Numbered from the stretch's first letter, positions 32,407 to 41,594 are shown. The stretch is DNA of 64,000 nt from an uncultured Pseudodesulfovibrio sp. (GCF_963664965.1 NZ_OY761823.1:630001-694000); one strand, 5' to 3'. Notes: a model not told the origin generated them from the letters alone. Program-made: numbers and translations.

Positions 32407-33672
32407 ATGTATCAGTTCTTCACCCCCGACCAGGCCGGATTCAACGCACTTTCCTCCCGCGCCAAAGGCGCCTGCCTCCGCTACCAAAACCAGGAGATGC
32501 CCCCCGGGGCATCTCCCCAGAGGGCCAGTATAGGCTTCGAACGAGACGCAAACAGCAACGAAAGCACTCTTTGGGTCTCCAATGGAGTAGTTTACACCGG
32601 AGACAATGACGAAGTCAGGCAATGGTTTCAGGAAGGCAAGCGGATTTTCCCCAGCTTCGACGCGTTAAGGGCATGGGTCCAATCCTCCCTCGCCTCGGCA
32701 TACGGGGTCAATGTCGTCGACAGTCAATTCGCAGAGCACTACCCCATTTATATAGACGCCGACGAAATCAACGACCGTTTGCAAGAAAAGATCATTGGCC
32801 AAGGCAGCGCCTTGAAAATACTGGCTGGTGTGGTCGCACGGCAGCATGCACGCCAAAAACCTACCAGGCCTGCGGTGTTGTTTGCGGTGGGACCCAGTGG
32901 AGTCGGGAAGACCCGGACCTGCACAGAATTGGGAAGCATTCTCGCCGACATGCGAGATAGGGATGAAAACGGGGGGTTCTTGCGCCTGGACATGAACGAG
33001 TATCAGGAAAGGTTCCGCTTGAGCCAATTGATCGGCAGTCCCAACGGTTACGTCGGATTTGGCGAAACCAGCCAGTTGATTTCGACCTTACAAAAAAATC
33101 CGTATGTGACTATACTTTTTGATGAAATCGAAAAATCTCATCCTGCAATCCTCCAATTCCTGATGAACATGATGGATGCCGGACGCATCTCCAGTCCCAC
33201 AGACTCTGGAAGCGGCCATGGAGTGGACTGCAGCAAGGCGACCTTGCTTTTCACCAGCAATCTTAAAGCCGACGAGATTCTGAAGGAAATCCGTAATTCA
33301 CAAGGGACACAAGAAGGGCTCTCCAAGAACGCGATATGCCGAAAACACCTGCTGCGTGCCGGCATCCCGCGAGAGATACTCGGTCGCATTGCCACCTTCC
33401 TAGTTTTCCATCCCCTTGACCAATCAACCCGTCAACAAATCCTTGAAATGCAAATCAGGGAATTAGGGGAAGAGTACGGCGTTCAAGTTCAATCCATTTG
33501 CCCCCAAACTCTGGAAGAGCTCTCCAAAGAGCACGGAGACAATAATTATGGTGTCCGTCCAGCGTACTCAACCCTTGATGCCAGGTTTGGCCCGACATTC
33601 ATGGAAGCAGCACGAAAGGCACAAGAGACGGATGGCGCCATAGATCAACCGGTACTGGAGAATATTGGATAA
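32407..33672 (+). CDS. Single-ring AAA+ unfoldase related to ClpB/ClpA D2
   Basis: The ATG at 32407 follows AAGGAAGG, 1 bp after the JAB-E1 stop, so the two are co-translated. The 421-residue protein has a novel N-terminal domain (about 1-115) and one AAA+ module. Walker A is GPSGVGKT (about 161-168), the pore loop is NGYVGFGE, and Walker B is ILFDEIEKSHP. Sensor 1 is LLFTSN and an arginine finger lies in REILGRI. This matches the second ring of ClpB/ClpA. No IGF/LGF loop for ClpP docking is seen, so it should unfold or remodel without its own peptidase. The N-terminal EMPPGAS (about 30-36) recalls the LPAGT repeat. The JAB domain next door could supply a proteolytic or untagging step. Confidence 0.9.
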   Translation: MYQFFTPDQAGFNALSSRAKGACLRYQNQEMPPGASPQRASIGFERDANSNESTLWVSNGVVYTGDNDEVRQWFQEGKRIFPSFDALRAWVQSSLASAYGVNVVDSQFAEHYPIYIDADEINDRLQEKIIGQGSALKILAGVVARQHARQKPTRPAVLFAVGPSGVGKTRTCTELGSILADMRDRDENGGFLRLDMNEYQERFRLSQLIGSPNGYVGFGETSQLISTLQKNPYVTILFDEIEKSHPAILQFLMNMMDAGRISSPTDSGSGHGVDCSKATLLFTSNLKADEILKEIRNSQGTQEGLSKNAICRKHLLRAGIPREILGRIATFLVFHPLDQSTRQQILEMQIRELGEEYGVQVQSICPQTLEELSKEHGDNNYGVRPAYSTLDARFGPTFMEAARKAQETDGAIDQPVLENIG

Positions 33673-33699
33673 GGGACTATTTAGAACACAACCTAACTA

Positions 33700-33750
33700 T
33701 TGACATTTGACTGTGCGCCTGCAAATGAATTAAAATTCTATAAATATAAT
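33700..33750 (+). promoter_or_regulatory. Candidate promoter region before the sigma-like gene
   Basis: TTGACA lies at 33700-33705 and a perfect TATAAT at 33745-33750, but the two are 39 bp apart and cannot form one promoter. TTGACA could pair with a poor -10 near 33723. The 100-bp A/T-rich gap suggests a separate transcription start for the second half of the cargo. Confidence 0.35.
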
Positions 33751-33772
33751 CAGTTAACTTGTGAGGGCTGAA

Positions 33773-34867
33773 ATGAATGGTGCAATACAAAATAGTGATC
33801 GCCCTGAAACTTTCTCAAAGGAAGAGCTACTTGACGGGGAAAACGAAACTGCAACAACTTTGCTGGAAGCCGTTGCTTGGGCAGTCTATAAAAGCATGTC
33901 CAAGAACCCAATGGTTTCTTCCGTCGACTGGTTTTTTCTAGAATACCCACGTGACAAGAAACTGATGAAGGCCATTCGAGAAGATATCCGAATGCACATC
34001 AGGAGTTTAAAAAAAGTGCCTGCCAACGGATTCGGATTCAAGTGGATTAAATTCTCGTACATCAATTCATACATCTCAAGAAGCAAAGAGGAAAACTTCC
34101 CCTTGTACTTCTGGGACAGGACACGGGACGCCCTCAACAATTCGTCAGAAATCCAAACGACATACGAGATGGACAACCAGAAGTATTCAACAGAACCGAT
34201 CTCCACCAACGCCATCTCTGAGAACGAGCTCGCGGAGTTAGGCAGCACTCAGAGCTATCCGGCTCCGTCGGTTTTGGAATCACAGCTGATAGCTCAAGTT
34301 CGCGCAAAGGACATCGTTTTGATGGCAACAAACTTTTGGCATGAGGTAATAAAACGAGCTCAGCGCTCTGTTCCAGTATTTACTAAGAGCTTTATCGGTT
34401 ATCTCAAGACACATTACAGCTGCTTGGGAACACGTAGCAGGGAGAACCTCTCCTACGATGAGGCATACCACCAAGACAGCAGTAAAGCGGATAACAGCGT
34501 CTTCCCCCCTCCTGTTGACGAGTCTCGCGACAAGGCCTTCATGGGCAAAGCTGTCGAGATTCTTTCCGGCTGCAAGGACGTGTGGAAAATGGCCTTTGTG
34601 CTTAAATGGACCATGGGCCCTAAAGAGCCTACTGATGTCCTTTTGAATGACATCTGTGACGTGACAAACGCCAAGAACGGATATTCTAAGATAGTGGACC
34701 GATGCAATCAGGCTATACAGGATCTCTCTGAGGGGTGGCCAATGGACGAAACGGCATACACGCACTTCGCCTCCTGCGTCATGAAGGAATGCTTGAAATC
34801 CGTCAAAAACGATATCCTAACTCGGTTCGAGGAACTGAATCTCAATAAGGAGTGTCTGCAATGGTAA
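33773..34867 (+). CDS. Sigma-factor-like protein of the cargo operon (tentative)
   Basis: The ATG at 33773 is chosen over GTG 33761 because GAGGG at 33763-33767 gives the better spacing. The 364-residue protein is soluble and helical. The C-terminal part (about 255-330) reads like a region-4 DNA-binding unit: VWKMAFVLKWTM, then LLNDICDVTNAKNGYSKIVDRCNQAIQDL, with a second helix ending in a repeated positive pattern. The N-terminal part is less clear. The best support is context: the next gene overlaps it by 7 bp and starts with a zinc-finger anti-sigma motif. An unrelated DNA-binding protein remains possible. Confidence 0.55.
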   Translation: MNGAIQNSDRPETFSKEELLDGENETATTLLEAVAWAVYKSMSKNPMVSSVDWFFLEYPRDKKLMKAIREDIRMHIRSLKKVPANGFGFKWIKFSYINSYISRSKEENFPLYFWDRTRDALNNSSEIQTTYEMDNQKYSTEPISTNAISENELAELGSTQSYPAPSVLESQLIAQVRAKDIVLMATNFWHEVIKRAQRSVPVFTKSFIGYLKTHYSCLGTRSRENLSYDEAYHQDSSKADNSVFPPPVDESRDKAFMGKAVEILSGCKDVWKMAFVLKWTMGPKEPTDVLLNDICDVTNAKNGYSKIVDRCNQAIQDLSEGWPMDETAYTHFASCVMKECLKSVKNDILTRFEELNLNKECLQW

Positions 34868-35883
34868 AGTTGACAAACATCCCCAACTACATGGAACGAA
34901 TCCGATACGCACTCAATGCGGCAAGTGAAGAACGATTCTGTCCACCTGACAGCGAGTTGTTCACAGCTCGTAAATCCGACCAGATGCAGCGCCATTTAGA
35001 CAACTGTGAATCTTGCCGTGACAGGCTCGAGGCGTTTATCGAGTTTGAATATACCCCTCAAAATTCCAGTCAACAAACAACAAGTACCCAACAAAGACCG
35101 GCAAGCGGGGACCTTTGGACTATCCGGCCGGACCTTGCAGGGTGGGATGATAGTGGTCGCTATTTCAACAGCCCGACAATTCTGGTGCTTAATTTTCAGG
35201 ACAACCAAACTATTCTCGCAGCCCAGACATGTGGCATTGAGGAGTTGGCGTACCAAGGCGATCTGATACTGGATGCTCCATATGCGGGGTTTGTTGAGCC
35301 GTGGAATACCAAATTCATTTCGATCGACAGCCTGGAAAAGAAGGTAGGAGAGGTCTCTACGAACTTGGTGAAAACGGTATGCAAATATGAAGAGACGGCC
35401 CCGGTAGACACGCTGCCTTTCCTAATTAAACAATTTAGGAGGCAGGAGTGTGAAGTTGCGGATTATGTCGAATCGAAAAGCAAGTCGCTGGTTACCCCCT
35501 CTTATTTGGCTCGACTCTTTGAGGTTCCCGTTGGATACGAGCTACTCTGTAGCGATGAAAAACTTGAACACTCATTTGCAGCTGCGACCACGACTATAGA
35601 AAGGGAAGTACCAGGAGGAGAAGGAGGGGTAATTGCCAACATTGAAAGCTCCAAAGGAAAAATTACCATACGTTTTGTTGGACTTGATTCATATGGGAGT
35701 GTTCTAGCCGGTCTGTTCAACAAAACTCGGAAACAAGCGATCCCTCTTAGAGAGAGAGGGGGAAGTAAGACTCTTCAGTTCTCCATACGACCTGGAGCAG
35801 AAGCAGAATTGTATTTTGACCCAAGTGACGATATTAATGATGAATTTGAAATTGTTCTCGCAGCCCCCTCAAGCAAGGAGTAG
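34861..35883 (+). CDS. Zinc-finger anti-sigma-like protein
   Basis: The ATG at 34861 follows AAGGAG and overlaps the preceding stop by 7 bp, a sign of translational coupling. The 340-residue protein has an N-terminal HxxxCxxC motif (MQRHLDNCESCRDRLEAF, about residues 40-57), the mark of the ZAS anti-sigma fold. A long domain follows with no membrane helix (IRPDLAGWDDSGRYF; FQDNQTILAAQTCGIEELAY). The C-terminus is rich in beta strands (GKITIRFVGLDSYGSVLAGLF). The lack of a membrane segment suggests a cytoplasmic sensor. Its partner should be the sigma-like protein upstream. It is read directly into the helicase gene, 2 bp apart. Confidence 0.68.
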   Translation: MVKLTNIPNYMERIRYALNAASEERFCPPDSELFTARKSDQMQRHLDNCESCRDRLEAFIEFEYTPQNSSQQTTSTQQRPASGDLWTIRPDLAGWDDSGRYFNSPTILVLNFQDNQTILAAQTCGIEELAYQGDLILDAPYAGFVEPWNTKFISIDSLEKKVGEVSTNLVKTVCKYEETAPVDTLPFLIKQFRRQECEVADYVESKSKSLVTPSYLARLFEVPVGYELLCSDEKLEHSFAAATTTIEREVPGGEGGVIANIESSKGKITIRFVGLDSYGSVLAGLFNKTRKQAIPLRERGGSKTLQFSIRPGAEAELYFDPSDDINDEFEIVLAAPSSKE

Positions 35884-35885
35884 TT

Positions 35886-38800
35886 ATGCGGTTTGGATTT
35901 CCTCTATATAGTGAAGAAAGAGAAAAGGCTTACCCTGTTTGGGTTAGGCTGCGAGACAAAGTACAAGAGGGCCCCACCATTACCTGGAATGGCGAGAGGC
36001 TTAGAGATGATAAGCCAATTCTGAGAAACGCAAGTTTTAATGAGATTCTGTCCCACATTACAACGGCATTTGATGTAGCATTCACCACGGAGCTCGACTT
36101 GAAGCCCGACAATGGTCGGGTGGAAATAGCAGGACAATCGGCGGGGCTCTGTATGGAGGCTTGCAAGATTTTCAAAACGAACGCCTCTGACACAGACATT
36201 CTTTTTACTGGTCAAGTGCACAACGGTTGTCTACGAGCTCTAGGCCCTAAAGGGCATGTCGAAGAAAAAATGATGTGTGCGATTGACCACTCGGCGATTC
36301 TGGTAGTTCCCTTTGAAGATGCCGAATATATAAACAAACGCCACATTAAAGCTGACAGAGAAGAGGGAGAGCAATCTCAGTATTTACTTGTCCCTCTAGA
36401 CTGTGTGGCAACAGATCAAGATAAAGTCAGTAACAATAGCAGGCGCCTAAAGGAGGATTTTGAAAAACAACAAAACCATATTCTGATTGCCATACACGGA
36501 GATAATTGGAAGTGCGCAATTGGAGAAGGCTTGAATCTCACACAACGAGTCCCACTTAAAGGCACTCAGGATGAAAATCTTGTGGCTTTTTCCGATAAGA
36601 CTTTCAGTGATCTTTTTTCCTGCGCCTTGCCCAGTCTTGCCCAGCACAAGCCCTCTGATTTCAAAAAATACATTACAACAAATACTTATGACAACAACCA
36701 TCTGTTCAAGAACGGCATTCTCGACATCGCCGTAAGAGCTGATAAAGGTTTTTTTGCAAAAGGCACAACGGGCTATTTTCCAAAGGGCAACTTACTCATT
36801 GGGGGGGCTACAGGTTGTGGGAAAACCCTACTGGCATATGCGTTGCTACTCAATGCAGTCTCCGAGTACGATGGGAATGCCATATATGTGGCTCCCACGA
36901 AAGAGCTTGTTTACGAAGCCGCAGAGGCTTTTCGAAACATCCTTCCTCAATATCCCAAGTCAGCATCTAAACCGATGATCAATTCGGCAACTGAAGTTTT
37001 TGTCTCTACGGGTGAATACGCAGAAAACGATTGGCGAATAGCCAATGGGAGCTTTAAAGTCGCCTTCATAGTATATGAAAAAGCAAACCTTTTTATTAAA
37101 TCTGAACAACTAATAAACAATCTGGCCTTTGTTGCCATTGATGAACTGCACATGTTCTCCGATGACTCTCGAGGAGGTGTGTTAGATACATTTGTAACTA
37201 AAGTCCTCGACCAAGCGGAAAAGAGAAAAGGAGACCCGAACTTTACTAACTCCAACAGCCTCCGAGTGCTTGGCATAACAACCGAAGCAGTCGAAGACGA
37301 CATCAATTTAGAGGCTTATTTTCAAGGCAAGAGCGGGGAAAAGTGCAAAACTGTCATGGCACACAATCGCCCCATCCCTGTAGCACATTATATTCAGCCA
37401 AACTTCTGTGACATGGAGTATCCTCCAACTGAAATTAATACTTTTACAGGGACTCTAAGCCGTAATGTTGCCCCACTCCTTCTTTCTCAGCTTAAACAAG
37501 ACATTAGTGACGCTACGAAGAGCGGACGACGCACCTCAGTCTCAAAATACATAGTCAGCCATTCAACCGGTCACCGTAAAGTAATCGTAGCGGGAACAGC
37601 CATTCCTATCTTGCTGGGAGAAGGGAAAAAAATAGCTAAAAAGCGGTCAAACTATTCCCGACTCAGTGCAGCAGATGAAGCCAGTCTCTCTGAAGCATTA
37701 AACAAGTCTAACCTGCCAACATCTTTTGCCAAACAGTTGTTGCAAAGAGCTCGAAAGGGCGTTTTCTTCCACTACTCCTCCTTGGACCCACATGTACGTA
37801 AACTTATGGCCGATCTTTTCAGGCAAAAGAGCAAAAGTGATCTTCCTTACCCAGACATCCTTTTTGCAACCGAGACAATTACTTACGGTCTTAACTTGCC
37901 AGCAGATTGCCTAATTCTCACTGGTATCATATTTAGTCGCCAAAACACGATTACCGGGCAACACATAGACAAACCTCTTTCCAAACAGCAATTTCACAAT
38001 TTGACAGGGCGAGTAGGCAGATATGGAAAGACGAAAAACACTAAGGGCTGCAAAGTTGTTATTATTGCTAGAAATTCAAACGAAGCGCGCACTGTTTTAA
38101 ATGAATACGCAGGACTCTCTACCTGCCACAGCGGAGGAGTCTCTGCTGGAGAGCTTAAACTTGTTTCCGAGTATCTTGAGGACATTGAAAAAGAAACAGA
38201 TCATTCATTTCAAACCCCAATTCATCTGCAGCAGATATCGTATTCTTTCTTCCGAATGGTTCTAGATGCTCTCAGATACAAGCAGCAAGAACGCGGAGAC
38301 AGTGTAAATGAGGCCACAATTCTCCAACTGTTAAAACAAACTTTCACATGGCGATACCACAAGAGAAAATCGAAAGAGCTTGAAATGTTGACCCATATGG
38401 TGCTGGAGCAGACTGTTCGGTTAGAAAAAGATTTAAAGATACCAGAGATTATAGTCTGCCAAAAAAACCCGATATCACAAGAAGAACAATTCTCTCTAAC
38501 TTCGGAAGGAGAGGCTCTTATTGATACGGGGTCTAAATGGCAATCCATTGTACCAATGCGTTTTTGGCTGGATAAAATTTCTTCGACCAAGGACGAAAAT
38601 TTGCCCGTGGAGCTGCTCGTGCCTGCATTTGTCGCCTGCAAAGAGCTTTGGCACACATATCGAAACTTCTTCGAGGAGTTTGAGTACGAAAACGCGAGCT
38701 CAGTGCACAAAGGGTTAGAAGTTGCAAACACGTTATTGAAAAACGAATTCAGAAAACTTCCAAACATGGAAGGCAAGGTCGATGCGCTTTGTAACCATGT

Positions 38801-39944
38801 GGGTGATTTGTTTTATTCGTATCGTAGTGAACTTAAGCTCAGCACGAAGTATGAGGCTGTTAACAGGCATAGCCAAGCAGTTTTCATTCGGATGATAGTC
38901 GCTCTTCTGCGATGGGTCAGGGGCGAAGAGTTAGAGGAGATAAACAGACTTCGCTATGCGAGTTCAGATGATCCACCAGAAGAAGATCTGATAAAAAACT
39001 ATGGAGACAAGTATGGTCAAAAAGCCGCTTGGCTAGCTGATATGTGTCTTCGCTTCTTTTTCTCCAACACTCTCTTAAGCGAAAAGCATGCAAGAGATTT
39101 GACCAGTTTGGCTATGCGCCTCCGCTATGGCTTGCCTCTTAAAGGGCTCGCCTTCTTCAAAGGAAGCCCTATGGGATTCAGGCTGTCTCGCAAGGAAGTC
39201 ATTAGCTTACTAAAACACGGAGCTACCCCAGAAACAATCATACTGAGCGATAATCCTGCGGGTATGGCCGAAAAGTTCTCAAAAGATGCTGCAGATGAGA
39301 TTAATACCTCAGAACTTACTGTCCCTCCAGAAAAAATTGTCACGAACATTTTCAAGTATTACTGTAATAGTTTGGAGAATTTATGCGGTGCTTTTAGCCG
39401 AGGGGCATCTTATAGAAATGACTGGGAATATATGCCCAAAGCTATTCGCAACATATTTGATACCTGTGAAGATATAAATTCAGAGAAGTCCGATTGGGAT
39501 AAAGCTATAGAAGAGTTCATAGCCAACTACATTAAGGCTACGCAGTTTGGAGAATTAAAAATCACAACACAGAGTGACGACCACACCCTTCGGCTTTCAC
39601 GAGGCGAAGGGACAGAAATCATCTTACGTTTCAAAACACCCTATACTGAAGAGGATGCGAGTGGGATGCGAAACAATATCGTTGTCCGGCTCCCTTGGAA
39701 GGGGAATAATGTGGAGCAACGTGGCGACATTGAAATGAATATCTTCGGTATTCTTTCTTTAACAATCCTTCTTCGTGGCGGCTCTCTTAGCATGAAGGCA
39801 ACTAAGAGTTGGTTACTTGACGCAAAAGAAAAGGGTAAAAGGACATGCTCACATCATGACTTACTGGCAATTAAATCCGTTAAAAGCAAAGTTCCGTCAG
39901 AGGTTTTAGAGGCTATGCTCGCCATAGCCGAGCCTGAAGGCTAG
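35886..39944 (+). CDS. Ski2-like DEAD/DEAH-box helicase, 1352 residues
   Basis: AAGGAG at 35875-35880 precedes the ATG. After a unique N-terminal region (about 1-290), superfamily 2 helicase motifs appear. Walker A is GGATGCGKT (about 305), motif Ia is VAPTKELVYEAA, motif II is AIDELHMFSDDSRGG (about 417), motif IV/V is LFATETITYGLNLPADCLILTG (about 660), and motif VI is TGRVGRYG (about 706). The arrangement is Ski2-like. About 600 C-terminal residues have no recognised domain. The protein probably unwinds or translocates on nucleic acid. Very large Ski2-like helicases are frequent in bacterial defence loci, which fits the mobile context, but the substrate is unknown. Confidence 0.85.
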   Translation: MRFGFPLYSEEREKAYPVWVRLRDKVQEGPTITWNGERLRDDKPILRNASFNEILSHITTAFDVAFTTELDLKPDNGRVEIAGQSAGLCMEACKIFKTNASDTDILFTGQVHNGCLRALGPKGHVEEKMMCAIDHSAILVVPFEDAEYINKRHIKADREEGEQSQYLLVPLDCVATDQDKVSNNSRRLKEDFEKQQNHILIAIHGDNWKCAIGEGLNLTQRVPLKGTQDENLVAFSDKTFSDLFSCALPSLAQHKPSDFKKYITTNTYDNNHLFKNGILDIAVRADKGFFAKGTTGYFPKGNLLIGGATGCGKTLLAYALLLNAVSEYDGNAIYVAPTKELVYEAAEAFRNILPQYPKSASKPMINSATEVFVSTGEYAENDWRIANGSFKVAFIVYEKANLFIKSEQLINNLAFVAIDELHMFSDDSRGGVLDTFVTKVLDQAEKRKGDPNFTNSNSLRVLGITTEAVEDDINLEAYFQGKSGEKCKTVMAHNRPIPVAHYIQPNFCDMEYPPTEINTFTGTLSRNVAPLLLSQLKQDISDATKSGRRTSVSKYIVSHSTGHRKVIVAGTAIPILLGEGKKIAKKRSNYSRLSAADEASLSEALNKSNLPTSFAKQLLQRARKGVFFHYSSLDPHVRKLMADLFRQKSKSDLPYPDILFATETITYGLNLPADCLILTGIIFSRQNTITGQHIDKPLSKQQFHNLTGRVGRYGKTKNTKGCKVVIIARNSNEARTVLNEYAGLSTCHSGGVSAGELKLVSEYLEDIEKETDHSFQTPIHLQQISYSFFRMVLDALRYKQQERGDSVNEATILQLLKQTFTWRYHKRKSKELEMLTHMVLEQTVRLEKDLKIPEIIVCQKNPISQEEQFSLTSEGEALIDTGSKWQSIVPMRFWLDKISSTKDENLPVELLVPAFVACKELWHTYRNFFEEFEYENASSVHKGLEVANTLLKNEFRKLPNMEGKVDALCNHVGDLFYSYRSELKLSTKYEAVNRHSQAVFIRMIVALLRWVRGEELEEINRLRYASSDDPPEEDLIKNYGDKYGQKAAWLADMCLRFFFSNTLLSEKHARDLTSLAMRLRYGLPLKGLAFFKGSPMGFRLSRKEVISLLKHGATPETIILSDNPAGMAEKFSKDAADEINTSELTVPPEKIVTNIFKYYCNSLENLCGAFSRGASYRNDWEYMPKAIRNIFDTCEDINSEKSDWDKAIEEFIANYIKATQFGELKITTQSDDHTLRLSRGEGTEIILRFKTPYTEEDASGMRNNIVVRLPWKGNNVEQRGDIEMNIFGILSLTILLRGGSLSMKATKSWLLDAKEKGKRTCSHHDLLAIKSVKSKVPSEVLEAMLAIAEPEG

Positions 39945-40001
39945 TATACGGAGTAGTTGCAAATGATTACTCAGTTAAGAGAATGTTGGGCGAAAGTAAG
40001 C

Positions 40002-40031
40002 CGAAGGTCAACAAGTCATTGGTGACCTTCG
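40002..40031 (+). terminator. Hairpin after the helicase gene
   Basis: The arms CGAAGGTCA and TGACCTTCG enclose a 12-base loop, 58 bp after the helicase stop. The T-run is weak (CTCTTTGTTT further on). It lies between the convergent helicase gene and the zinc-finger gene. Confidence 0.5.
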
Positions 40032-40146
40032 TTCAACTCTTTGTTTAGGCGATAGAAGATAAATTACTTCACTGGGCGCAATCAGTTTTATAATAATGCT
40101 ACACCACACTTGAGAAAACTGCGCCCCATTATGATATCAATCCCTG

Positions 40147-41409
40147 CTATTCTGAAGCGTCTATCAACGGTTGGTTAGAGACACTTTCCAAGTTCGGTGA
40201 CGTTGACCACCCTTTGCTGCCGAGTTGCAAAGCCAAATCATGCAAAATCTCCACCACCATTGAGCGGGGCATATTGTAGTTCCGCTCAAAACCTTTGTAG
40301 TCCCAGCCTTCTGCCAAAACCCGGTCAGCGTAACGTTGAATTGCGCCCGGCACTGTGTTGGCTGCATGCTTAGCCGAAACGCCTTTGCGCTGCATGAAGT
40401 CGACAGCTCCTTTGGCTGCTGCCCAAATCATTTTGACGACCTGTGATGTAGAAAAATTTTCGAGCGCAGATTCAAGCACCTGCAACGTTTTGGGGCCAGG
40501 ATTGTAAGGAAGTTTTCGCTCTTCCAAATAGTAGCGAAGATACTGAAGGCTTTCTTCAAGTGCGAACTTCTTCCACAAATCGTACAAATCCTCAGCTCCA
40601 TCGAACCTCCAATGGTGCGGCCAGTTCTTAGTTCGAAAAGCTTGCTCAATCTCTTTTAACAGCTCTGCAGCCGTGTCTTCGTCAGGCGCAAACGTTGTTT
40701 CGTAGTGAACCTTAAAAATATAGTAAGACAAAGTGTCATCATCCCCCAAATCAAACGCTTCTATGGGGGACTGGTAAGCAGCCACTCCAATCACGCCAGC
40801 GTCACGAAGCTCTCTCAGTAGCAATGAAGTCTGATCTGTCGAGGTGGTAATATTGTCTTGAATCCCATTTGGACTGAAGGTTCCAAGTGCAAGCAGGCTC
40901 TCAGCTCTAGAAGCCCGCATCAATGCCAGCAAGTACACTGCTTCGGTGATTTGAAAGTCATAAATCGTGTACGGCGTCGAAGGCCTATCATGCCCAAATG
41001 AATAGTGTGCCCTTGAGCGCACAACTTCCTCATGGCTTTGACGAAGGCGAGCTTCTTCCTTTGCCTCAATCCTCCTCCTTTCCGTGCAGGCAGCGCAGTT
41101 GCATGTCTTCCATGAATAATACTCGGCGAACTCCCTATGCCCGCATTTATCGCAGAAGAGGTCACAGTCCAATGATGACGGTTCTGTCCTCGCAGGGCGC
41201 TCTTTGTACAAAGCGCCACTACAATATGGACAATGCTCATCAGTGATGCTTGGGGGAAGCAGTTTACGCAGTTGGGTGGGATGGACATCAATTTCAAACT
41301 GCTCAAGAATATCTACAACTTTGTTCGTCTTGTCGTAGTAACAAGCCACAAGCAATTCGATGTCGTCTGGAGAGAGATGGGCAATTTTGGGATCAACTTC
41401 TGGTGGCAT
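40147..41409 (-). CDS. Zinc-finger protein of unknown function on the opposite strand
   Basis: This 420-residue protein starts at ATG 41409 after TGGAG. Residues 60-115 contain CPYC, then CDKC, then CNCAAC, so at least one zinc ribbon is likely. The rest is soluble and helical (YLLALMRASRAESLLALG; LEKIEQAFRT-like helix near 270). I do not recognise the family. It is convergent with the helicase and divergent from the recombinase operon, so it has its own promoter in the 259-bp gap 41410-41668. It may be accessory cargo or a regulator of the element. Confidence 0.72.
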   Translation of the reverse strand: MPPEVDPKIAHLSPDDIELLVACYYDKTNKVVDILEQFEIDVHPTQLRKLLPPSITDEHCPYCSGALYKERPARTEPSSLDCDLFCDKCGHREFAEYYSWKTCNCAACTERRRIEAKEEARLRQSHEEVVRSRAHYSFGHDRPSTPYTIYDFQITEAVYLLALMRASRAESLLALGTFSPNGIQDNITTSTDQTSLLLRELRDAGVIGVAAYQSPIEAFDLGDDDTLSYYIFKVHYETTFAPDEDTAAELLKEIEQAFRTKNWPHHWRFDGAEDLYDLWKKFALEESLQYLRYYLEERKLPYNPGPKTLQVLESALENFSTSQVVKMIWAAAKGAVDFMQRKGVSAKHAANTVPGAIQRYADRVLAEGWDYKGFERNYNMPRSMVVEILHDLALQLGSKGWSTSPNLESVSNQPLIDASE

Positions 41410-41582
41410 GGGTACTCCAGGATAGAGTCAGATCTGCTTAGAAATTTATAACGAGTCGCTGTTAGTTTTCATGTTGGAAGCCAACGGTATTCTTTTTTGG
41501 CGTACGCTGGAAGTCTAGCATTGCGCTATTTAGCACCTTCAAAGGCGCCACTTCTATCTTTCTTTGCACACAGCAAAAAAGT

Positions 41583-41594
41583 TTGGATTTTCAA
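41583..41594 (+). promoter_or_regulatory. TTGGATTTTCAA element before the recombinase operon
   Basis: It differs by one base from the dyad at 29323-29334 and is followed by GACAGC, close to the GACACAGC that follows the other copy. It lies 74 bp before the first recombinase start. This suggests common control of cargo and mobility genes, but chance similarity is possible. Confidence 0.33.
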
